The notes under the pieces: model-generated
Databases searched by the model: none
What the model was told of the DNA's origin: nothing
The model's input: only the letters and a program-made list of their open reading frames with translations
Made by a program: the position numbers and the translations under genes
From: Sipunculus nudus
Lineage: Eukaryota > Annelida > Sipuncula > Golfingiida > Sipunculidae
Reading direction: 5' to 3'
NCBI GenBank assembly: GCA_026874595.1
Contig: CM049316.1
Span: forward strand, 54,693,676-54,757,675
Length of the DNA: 64,000 nucleotides
Shown here: positions 24,718 to 36,700 of the stretch, in pieces
Layout of the letters: the number at the start of each line of letters is the position of its first letter
How positions within the stretch are numbered: position 1 is the first letter of the stretch

Positions 24718-27700
24718 GTCAGTAATCACAATACGCACCGTCCGTCAATAAGAAAAACACCTTGACGCTTTTAACTGTTAATTCTTACTTTATCGCCCTG
24801 ACGCTTTCTGTCTCTAATGTTAACAAGACCCTCTCTCTTTCTAGATTTGTTTATTCATTGAGTAAGAAATGGACATTTTTTCAGTAATAACTTATATTAA
24901 ATATTACAATTGATAAAAAGGGCATATGAAAATCTGATTCTGATGTTCAACTGAACAAGATTAACCAGATAAATATTTGAGTGCAGACTGGAGAGACTGA
25001 GGGGAAGTTCTGCTCCTAACTGGTTAAATTCCATCTAATATTCCATCAATATTTTATCCAGATTATATTTTTAAGACTGTATCAATTTGACCTACAGCCT
25101 TTAATTTTTTATTAAGCAGTGATTATTCCAAATTATATTTTCCCCCTTTTTTTCTACCTGATTAATAACACTAATTGTTGACCATCACTGACAAATCCAG
25201 GTTAAAGGGATGATAAGGTCTTCAGGATTTATTTCTGAACAGAATCTGAATCCATGAGTGATTACATTTTCATTAACTTGTACTATAGATGGAGCACTGC
25301 ACATCTTTGTGTATTTGGATAAATAGCATACATACATCACTCTTTCTAACAGACTGGTATAAAATATTTTGTAAGGATCATCCAAAGTGCATTGTGTAGA
25401 TGATAAGATAACATTTATTGGAATCAGTGCTCAGTAATTATACTGCAAAATTGTTTCTACATTTTGATTGACCTTTGGGTATTGCACTTAAAGCTTATGA
25501 GCTGTCCAGTGAAATCATAATCATTATAACAAAATGATCTGGCAACACTGCTGTTCATGGGCCAAGAAGCTGCATGCAGCATGGCACAGTTTATGTTGAA
25601 CGTCTTCTTTAACAAACTTGATATCTAATGAAGTGTTGAACTTTCATTTAATCTGGTTTTATCACAAAGGAAAAACTTGACTCCGTTAAAATTATTATTC
25701 TGATTAAGTAAAACTTTAGATCTTAATGTGCATTTCAGTATTCCATGGTCATTAAATATGCTTCAGTTTCAAATCTAGTTTTATCTGGCATCAACTGGAC
25801 CAGACCATCATATGCTGATTTTACTATGATATGTACTTGCAGTTAAAATATGGGTAGAAAACAATAGGATACTCAGTATCATCTGTTTCTGTGATGTTAT
25901 TTTTATCGGGATAACCATGATCCGTCTATCCATTAACCTATAGTGTCACCACAATATCTTACCAGGGCTTTGCGGGCTTTTCATGGAACTCATCATAATA
26001 ACTAACCAATAGATTATCTCACCTGAGTTTGCATGGTTATAGAAAAAAGTCCATGATTTGATTGTAGCCAAAATCCATGCATGTTTAATAAGGTCAGAGG
26101 CCACTAGGCTACTTTTTGATGTTGCTGTGATATCTTACTGGGAATATGATGGATTTTTAATGGAAGCCAACACTACTAACCAATATTATATCTTGCCAAC
26201 GTAAGTTGCCTTCCCATCAAAATCCTTTCAAATTTAATGAAGTCAGACTTCACCGGGCTTTGGTGGTGCCATGATGACTCGCCAAAACCTAATGGATTTT
26301 CTTGAAACTCATAATAAATATTAACCAATAGAGTTTCTAAACTAAAATCCACACATATTCAGTGAGGTCAGAGGTCACCAAGCTACTATGTGGTGTAACC
26401 TTGTCCACTGGCAAACTTATTTTGAAGATCTCTGATTTTGTTTTTTCACAGGAAGCTGCCAGGATCAGCCAAAGATAAAGCAGCCCCAGATCACATTGTA
26501 GCGAACCCTGCTGATGACCCCCTAACCATGATGTCTGGGGTTCAGGCGGAGAAGGCGGCTTCTAAAGGGAAGAAGAAAAAGAAGAAGATGACCAAGGCAG
26601 AGAAAACAAAGGTGTTTCTGTTTGTACTCCTCTTCAAGAATACTGTAGTTGCCGTTTTGTTTGCGAGGGTTTCAAATTCATGATTTTTGCAGAGGGAAAA
26701 CTTTTTGCTATAATAAAACTTTCTTGAATAAGAAGCCATATCTGCACAGGTGAACAGTAATTATTCTGTAGCTTCAGTGGCATCTCACATATTTGTGCTA
26801 GTATCAATATTAGCATACATCAGAAATACTGTGATGCAGGCAGCAGCAAGAGGCTGTGTCAGTGCTGACTTTGTTTAAATACTGGTCAGTGTCTTGTCTG
26901 CACTGAAGGTGTTCATGCCTTTTGATTGGCTGTATAATTCACATACTAACTGGGTTATGGGAAAGTCAGTAAACCACACATCAGGCTGGCACAGCTATCG
27001 TGGATAGTACACCCAAGCATGTAAACAAAATTGGGGGGGGGGGGGATGGCAGATATAGCTGTTGGGCCCCATGCTGTCATGAAGTTCTTTTGCCCTGCTG
27101 GCAAAATAGGTATTATGTTACTCTTATTAAATTCAAAGATTGATAATATAAATAATACAAATACTTTTGAATATCTGCTTCTAAGGCATGAAGAATTCCA
27201 CCTGTTTGATGTTCCCTTAGCAATTGTTAAGATATTGTGCACATATAAGGTAACTGATATATTGTTGTTATGTACATTGTTCAAAGTGGCCAAATCACCT
27301 ATCTGACCTTCATCAAATAAAGGTAATCCCTTGGAGCTATAATAAAAATAGGCCAGAAAACTTGGATATCACAGCACACAGGCTGCTTGTTTATATCAAT
27401 GCTTATGAAATGTGGGGCCCCTAAAAACAATCAATACAAAATTAACAAGGGCAGCTGGCAGCAAGTCAGATAAGCCAGAACTCTGCAAATGGCATTTAAA
27501 AAAAAAAACAAAAAAACATCTGCCTCTGCATTTATGCAACCTACCACCTAAGGTTACATATTTTTCCCGTATATCAACATTGCTGTGTTTACAAACATGT
27601 TGTTAATAAACAAGTTCATACATCCTTCACAAAGGCATTATAAGAGCTTTTCACAACAAAAATTATACCCTTAGATCATTAATATATACAGAGAGGAAGC

Positions 27701-30700
27701 CATAAATCCCAATAATTCTTTTTTCAAAATGTGGGTGATAGGGCAACTTTAGGTTACTGTATGGTAAATTGAGAAAATGAAACCCCATGCAAAACAATAA
27801 AGAAGTGAAAATCACAAATTTTTAATCTCATATAAATATGAAGCCAACCACATTAGTGAGCCAGAGACAGGTCTGCTTAATCTGGTATATCACACAGAAA
27901 CTGGTGGGGAACAAGTTGGATGCAAACATGATCACTCTTTTTACAGTTTTAATAAGATGAAGACATGGGTTTACACAGACTTTAAATGGGGATGAAAATA
28001 ACTAAATTTGATGATTGATGGTAGATTATGTTATTTTTAGACATCTTTCTCTTAGGTTTGCATTCATAGAGTAGGGAAGGAGCCATAGTGGGTTATTGAA
28101 GATGCTGACCATTTACAAGTCTTTCTAAATAAACTTTGCTTCATTTAAGCTTTCCAGTTTTAAGGTCAGTGCCTAAGGCTGAGCTGCATTTTTAGTAAGA
28201 TAGGATATGAAACATGCATGATATAAAAGTCCCCAGTTTTATTTGTTATATCAGGTAAAGAGAAATTAAGGATATTTGATAATTTGTTTTCTTCCAAACA
28301 AATTTGACATAAAAAAAATAATTTAACAAAAACTACCTGACAGCACTAATTTATCATTCATTTACTGACTCCACATTTCAGGCCCGGCTGGACAAGGCAG
28401 CTGACACACTGAAGAGGTCTGGAGCTGGTTTCCAGGATTTTATGACTCGAGCTGAAAAGTGGCTAGCAAAACACAGCAAGAAACTTATTGAGACTTTCAC
28501 ACGTTTTGACAGTGGCCATGACGGTGCAGTCACATATGAGGAATTCAAGTCAGGTATGACAGAATTCTTGATTTGTTCTTTATTTTGTACAAGTCAGAAG
28601 AAATTTTACATTTATAAAATTGAATATAACTATTTTATATATTATTATTGCTATATTAATGTGATTTTTTAGCATCGTGGACATCAAGTTTCATTTGTGT
28701 AAAAATAGTATTAATATTTAGCCTATAAGAAACTAATTACAGTGCACACTACATTTGTTGTTAATATTGTCAGGACCCCATGAATTAAATTAACTGCAAG
28801 GGATATGTTCTTTCTGTAACACCTCATGAAATGATAAATTAATTTTAAAAGTATATGATAAGATTGATACAGATGAAAACAGAAGAAAGATTTAAGCGCC
28901 AGTTTGATGATAGCAAGAAATAATTATTTAATGAATGCAGCACATGTACATGCTTAGTTCTGGTAAGTAAAGCAGATGATGACTTGCTAATAACTAGAAT
29001 AGAGACAGTCGACAAGCAACTACATGTATCTGCCAAAATCAGAGTAGGATGGGTGAAATGAGGCATGGATAGAGTGGCAACAGAAGGGAAAACAGAGTGA
29101 GATGTGTTGCATATTAGCATGGATGTCTGCCACATGAACATGATTGTAGGTGGCGCCACCTGTTATTTGACAGAGAAACTATCCAAGTTGTATACATATG
29201 CAAAATTTAAACCACTGCTGATATATGATCGATTTTAACCCTAGGCAGATAAACAGATGGACATCTAGCAAAAATAGTTGTTAGTTGGGCAACTAAATTT
29301 AAATAAGCTGAAGAGCTATGAAAGCTCTATAGGCATGCAAAATGTCTGGCCTGTATTTTGAACCAGTCCTGAGATATTAGCATGGATGTCTGCAGCATAA
29401 AGGTGAATGTAGAAGGCACAATCTGCCAAAATTTCAGGAAGATGAGTCAAATCACTGCTGAGATATGAGTGATTTTAACCCAAGGTAAACAAACAGATGG
29501 ACGCAGTGCAACAATGCAGCTATGTGAGATATATATACATATTACATTTCATGAAGATATGTCAAACCAGTCCTGAGATATAAGCATGGATGTCTGCAGT
29601 GTGAACATGAATTTAGGTGGCCTTTCCTTTCATAAAATCAAGAAAGCCATGGAGGATGTATACGCTGCAAAGATATGAGTGATTTTAACTCGAGGCAGAC
29701 GAACAGATGGATACTGTGCAAAAATGGTTGCAGGTAGCACCACAAGTTTTGTATATGATAAAGAGATACGTGAGATCTGTACAAATGCAAAATTTCATGA
29801 AGAGATGTCAAACCAGTCCTGAGATATTAGCATGGATGTCTGCAGTATGAACATGAATGTAGGTGGAGCCGCCTGTCATAAAATCAAGAAAGTTATTCAG
29901 GATATGCATGATATGAGTGAGTTTACCCAAGGCAGATGAACAGATGGATGCTGTGCAATAATGGTTGCAAGTGGCACCACCAGATTATTGTATGATATAA
30001 ATACTCAAAAGCTACACTGGTGCAAATTTTAAGCCTGATCGGTCAAACGAGTCTGAAGATATGCGGTTTAATGTGTTAACACAGACGCACAGATGGACTC
30101 ACTTCAGAGAGGAAAAGTCAGTGGTCAACACAAAATGGTTAGGCACCAGTTCACATGTGACCCGATAATTGGGTTTTGGAAAAATAGGTCCAGTGGTCTC
30201 AGAGGAGTTCTCTGGACATGAACGCGGCAGCCGCAGTGGCTGAACCAGGTCAAAACATAGCATCCGCAAAACTTTGTTTTGCAATTACAGTCACATAAAT
30301 TTTACAGATTCCTTAGCTGGAGCATGCAGACTGACCTAGTTGATGCCAAGTTCTCAGCCATTGAATTAGTAATATAATTTGATGCTGTATAAAACCACTT
30401 AACACCATGATTGAGAGGTAATCATAGGTGCTCCTGTCTAATGGCAAATTTTAACCAGTGCATGCTCACCAAATCAACAGGCACAAGCAAGTACAGTTCT
30501 GCTCTCTGTAACATCTACTCAAGCATTAAATTGCTTAGATTTTACACATTTAGTAGTAATAAATGTAATTACAAATTGCCTGGCACAGTATATAATTAAT
30601 AAAGCCAGCTATTCACCTGCCTTATATGTAGAATTTGTGTGATTTCTGCTTACTCTGTGTACTTATTAATGAACTTTAGTTTCTGTTGGATGTATGACCT

Positions 30701-33700
30701 TGTTTATCTACTAAATATTAGTAAACATGGTGTAGCACCTATGTTGACAGAAAAACAATGTCACTGAAGGTGCTTAATTGCATATGTACTGAAGTTGAAA
30801 GGTCTCTACCGGTAGTTGCAAACCACCCTTTGTAAAAACTCAGGTTTGTCTGAGAAGCCACATGACTGAATGTGTTTGGATTATTTGGCAGCCACCCCCC
30901 CCCCCATGTTATAAACATGTTGACATAAAACAACCAGTGTACCAGTGTGGGATAAGGGTTTTCTGGCATATTTTTATTAAAAGTTCAAGGGATCGATTAA
31001 TTTTAGTTAATAGACATAAGAAGAGGCCGCTTTTAGTGTGCTTATGCATTTTGTGGAATCCCAGTGTGCTTGCTTCCTGTGAATATATTTTGTGATGATG
31101 AAACACTGACTGTTATTATAGAGCACTTTACATTTTTACAGGTTTTTTGGACCTGAATGCCCCTTTCACCACCACGGAGCTTCATCTCCTGGCTCGGCTG
31201 TTTGACCAGGAGAACCTGGAGGAAGTGGAGTACATACAGCTCACAGAGGGTCTCAAACATATCAGGTAAGCAGTACAAAAAAAAAACAAAAATCTGCAAG
31301 CCTCCGCCATGTGGGGTTCCCTATTGTGGTATGCTCCCAAAACTTTTTGCATTCACTTATTTGGCCATTCTTTGCAGGTTCATCTGTGTATAAGTGATTG
31401 TGAATATTCCGTAATGACTTTTTTTTAATCTGGAACATGTGCCAGATCCACATCAAACTCTGATCAATTCTTCATTGGCTCATACATCAAACTCCAGCTC
31501 AACACCCAAACTTTTATTCTAGTCTACAAAAAGAGGTAGATCAAAGATGTGGACTTTTATTTTGTAGGTATATTACTGCTCTTAAAACTGGCCTTAGGTG
31601 TGTCCTATGTAAAGCATTTCACCAGCAACACACATATCACTTTAAATCTCTTCCAACAATTAGAAAGAGCAAAACAAGCCTTTTTAATTTCATGAAATAT
31701 CTCTGATCACTCAAAAGAATTAACTAATACATGGAACCTCACATATTTAATGGCTGATATTATTTGCTGCCCGGCATTATTTGTGCCACTGGCAATCTTG
31801 ATGACACAAAATAAATTGTATATAGGTCATTCTGATCTATACCTGGTCTAACCTAGTTGAAGGTGTAATGGTTATATTGTTTATTCTGATTTAACCATGA
31901 AATTAATACCAGACAATGAATAAGTTGATGCTTCCTGTGAGGTACATTTAGAAATGAATCTTGTTTTAAGTACAGAAAAGTGACACCCATATCCACTTGG
32001 CTTAAACACAAAGAGTGCTTTCCATGAAAAAACCCTGATCTTCATATTGTGAGCTCAGTCATGGGGAGTTGCCATCAATACAGGAAAGTATACCTCTTGA
32101 TACAGTTTGGTGTAATAATTACACTTAAAACCAGCTTCTGTGGTCTAGAAGTAGAGCACAGGGCTTTGAGCTGGGAGATCATGAGTTGGCTAAGGAGTGG
32201 TGAGATTTTTAGTTCACTCTGTGAACTTATGCCATGGCGCAGCGTCCGCCGTCCACAGTCCACTGTCAACTGTCCACCGTCCACCGTCCACCGTCTGTTA
32301 CCAAATATCTCAACAGCCAAAGCAGCTACCTTCATGAAACTTTGCAGAATTACTGATCATGGGATGGACAAGCAAAAATAAGCTTTTGGTGGCGCCACCT
32401 ATGTTGACCTACTTTCTGCGGGATGAAATGGTCTTTTCGACTTCTTTCAAGATAAGTCATAAAGTATTAATATTTTGGCCTTCATATCATAGTCAACAGT
32501 TCCTTAGAGGAAGGGGAATAATTTGAGTATAAATTCAGTCAAGTCATATTCAAGATGGCGTCTCTATGGAACTTCAAATTCTGTCGATCGCAAAATATGA
32601 CAGCTTGATGTGTTTCTATGTATACATAATGTATTGTCTGTTACCAAATATCTTAGGAACTGCTGCAGCCTTCAGTTTCAAATTTCACAGGAATATTAAT
32701 CATGTGACTGCTAAATGATTTTGACCTCCAGGTGGCGCCACCTGTGTTGACCTACTTTCTGTGGGGAAAAAATGGTCTTTTCCACTTCTTCCAAGATAAG
32801 TCACAAAGTATTGAAATTTTGGCCTTCATATCATAGCCAACAGTTCCTTAGAGGAAGGGGAATAATTTGAGTATAAATTCAGTCAAGTCATTTTCAAGAT
32901 GGCGTCTCTACATAACTTCAGATTCTGTCGATTGCAAAATTTAGCAACTTGATGTGTTTCTATACATGATGTATTGTCTGTTACCAAATATCTTAGAAAC
33001 TGCTGCAGCCTTCAGTTTCAAATTTCACAGGAATATTGATCATGTGACTGCCAGATGATTTTGACCTCCAGGTGGCGCCACCTGTGTTGACCTACTTTCT
33101 GTGGGGAAAAATGGTCTTTTCCAATTCTTCCAAGATAAGTCACAAAGTATTGAAATTTTGGCCTTCATATCATAGCCAACAGTTCCTTAGAGGAAGGGGA
33201 ATAATTTGAGTATAAATTCAGTCAAGTCATTTTCAAGATGGCATCTCTACAGAACTTCAAATTGTGTGGGTTGCAAAATTTAGCAACTTGATGTGTTTCC
33301 ATACAGGATGTATTGTCTGTTACCAAATATTTTAGGAACTGCTGCAGCCTTCAGTTTCAAATTTCACAGGAATATTGATCATGTGACTGCCAGATGATTT
33401 TGACCTCCAGGTGGCGCCAGCTGTGTTCCCTACTTTCTGTGGGACAAAATGTTCCTTTCCACTTCTTTCAAGATAAGTCACAAAGTATTGAAATTTTGGC
33501 CTTCATATCATAGCCAACAGTTCCTTAGAGGAAGGGGAAAAATTTGAGTATAAATTCAGTCAAGTCATATTCAAGATGGCGTCTCTATGGAACTTCAAAT
33601 TCTGTCGATCGCAAAATATGACAGCTTGATGTGTTTCTATGTATACATAATGTATTGTCTGTTACCAAATATCTTAGGAACTGCTGCAGCCTTCAGTTTC

Positions 33701-36700
33701 AAATTTCACAGGAATATTAATCATGTGACTGCTAAATGATTTTGACCTCCAGGTGGCGCCACCTGTGTTGACCTACTTTCTGTGGGGAAAAAATGGTCTT
33801 TTCCACTTCTTCCAAGATAAGTCACAAAGTATTGAAATTTTGGCCTTCATATCATAGCCAACAGTTCCTTAGAGGAAGGGGAATAATTTGAGTATAAATT
33901 CAGTCAAGTCATTTTCAAGATGGCGTCTCTACATAACTTCAGATTCTGTCGATTGCAAAATTTAGCAACTTGATGTGTTTCTATACATGATGTATTGTCT
34001 GTTACCAAATATCTTAGAAACTGCTGCAGCCTTCAGTTTCAAATTTCACAGGAATATTGATCATGTGACTGCCAGATGATTTTGACCTCCAGGTGGCGCC
34101 ACCTGTGTTGACCTACTTTCTGTGGGGAAAAATGGCCTTTTCCAATTCTTCCAAGATAAGTCACAAAGTATTGAAATTTTGGCCTTCATATCATAGCCAA
34201 CAGTTCCTTAGAGGAAGGGGAATAATTTGAGTATAAATTCAGTCAAGTCATTTTCAAGATGGCATCTCTACAGAACTTCAAATTGTGTGGGTTGCAAAAT
34301 TTAGCAACTTGATGTGTTTCCATACAGGATGTATTGTCTGTTACCAAATATTTTAGGAACTGCTGCAGCCTTCAGTTTCAAATTTCACAGGAATATTGAT
34401 CATGTGACTGCCAGATGATTTTGACCTCCAGGTGGCGCCAGCTGTGTTGACCTACTTTCTGTGGGACAAAATGTTCCTTTCCACTTCTTTCAAGATAAGT
34501 CACAAAGTATTGAAATTTTGGCCTTCATATCATAGCCAACAGTTCCTTAGAGGAAGGGGAAAAATTTGAGTATAAATTCAGTCAAGTCATTTTCAAGATG
34601 GCATCTCTTCAGAACTTCAAATTGTGTGGGTTGCAAAATTTAGCAACTTGATGTGTTTCCATACAGGATGTATTGTCTGTTACCAAATATTTTAGAAACT
34701 GCTGCAGCCTTCAGTTTCTAATTTCATAGAAATATTGATCATGTGACTGCCAGATGATTTTGACCTCCAGGTGGCGCCAGCTGTGTTGACCTACTTTCTG
34801 TGGGACAAAATGTTTCTTTCCACTTCTTTCAAGATAAGTCACAGAGTATTGAAATTTTGGCCTTCATATCATAGCCAACAGTTCCTTAGAGGAAGGGGAA
34901 TAATTGGAGTATAAATTCAGTCAAGTCATTTTCAAGATGGCGTCTCTACAGAACTTCAAATTGTGTGGGTTGCAAAATTTAGCAACTTTTTGTGTTTCCA
35001 TACAGGATGTATTGTCTGTTACCAAATATTTTCGGAACTGCTGCAGCCTTCAGTTTCAAATTTCACAGGAATATTGATCATGTGACTGCCAGATGATTTT
35101 GACCTCCAGGTGGGGCCAGCTGTGTTGACCTACTTTCTGTGGGACAAAATGTTCCTTTCCACTTCTTTCAAGATAAGTCATAAAGTAATAATATTTTAGC
35201 CTTCATATTATAGTCAACAGTTCCTTAGAGGAAGTGGAATAATTTTAGTATAAATTCAGTCAATTCATTTTCAAGATGGCGTCTCTATGGAACTGTGTCG
35301 ATTGCAAAATTTGACAGCTTGATGTGTTTCTATACATGATGTATTGTCTATTACTAACTATATTAGGAACTGCATCAAGTTACTGCTAAATAATTTGACC
35401 TGCAGGTGGCGCCACCTGTGTTTACCTACTTTCTACAGGTTGTAATGGTCTTTTCTGCTTTTTCCAAGATATGTCATAAAGTAAAAATACTTTGGCTTTT
35501 ATATCATAGTCAACAGTTCCTTAGAGGAAGAGGAATAATTTGAGTATAAATTCAGTCAAGTGATTTCAAGATGGCATATCTACGGAACTTGATGTGTTTC
35601 TATACATGATGTATTGTCTGTTACCAAATATCTTAGGAACTGCTGCAGCCTTCAGTTTCAAATTTCACAGGAATATTGATCATGTGACTGCTTAATGATT
35701 TTGACCTGCAGATGGTGCCACCTGTTTAGCTACTTTCAGCAGGCTGTAATGGTGTTTTCTGCTTTTATCCAAAATATGTCATTAAGTATTTATGTGTTAT
35801 AATCCACAAAAACAGAGTCTCCTCTAGGACCCTTGGACTGATCTTTCCAAAACCTGGCATACTTGTTCCCTCACCTATGTAGTTGTAGGTAACAATGATG
35901 GAGAACCTTTCTGTGCAGTACAAACCTGGGTTTCTTTTATATAACAACCCTCAATCTCAGCAGTGGTTCAACATATTTAGCTGAAATTTTGCATATTCAT
36001 AGATCCTGGACTCCTCAGACTTACACTCAAGACTGATGATGCCATCTGCAATCGTTTTCCCATGGCATCCCTGGTACATTTGCTGTGGGTGAAAATTGCT
36101 CATATCTCAGAAGTGGTTCAGTGTATTGATCTGAAATTTGTCATGTCTATCCATCTAGGAAAGTTTTCTCGTTAACCAGACAGGTGGCGCCACCTACAAT
36201 ACTTTTTGCGGAGTGTCCAACTTTGCATTTGCCATCTGATCGTCTTAGTGTTTGTTCAGTGTATTGGGTTGAAATTGTGCATGTCCATAGATCTTCGTCA
36301 CCTCAATCTCGTAAACAAGACTGGTGGCGCCATCTGCAATAATTTTCCTGTGGTGTCCATTCATACATTTGCTTTTGGTGAAAATTGCTCATATCTCAGG
36401 AGTATTGGTCTGAAATTTGGCATGTGCAGTCATCTTGGAAAGTTTTCTCATAAACCATATAGGTGACGCCACCTACCTTGTGCAATAGGACAATGTCTAC
36501 TTGGAAAGGAATGAATGGTATTTTCACATTCATTTATTTTTTAATCACTTGCCAAATTGCACAGTAATTCACAGAATGAACATTAGACCCCTGGGTCTCT
36601 TGTTTTTTCTTACTGTCAGCCCCACCCAGATTGAGCGCTCTGCAGGCTCAATGGGGAGACTGTTCCAAACAGTCGTGTTTCACTCACAAGTGCTATTTTG

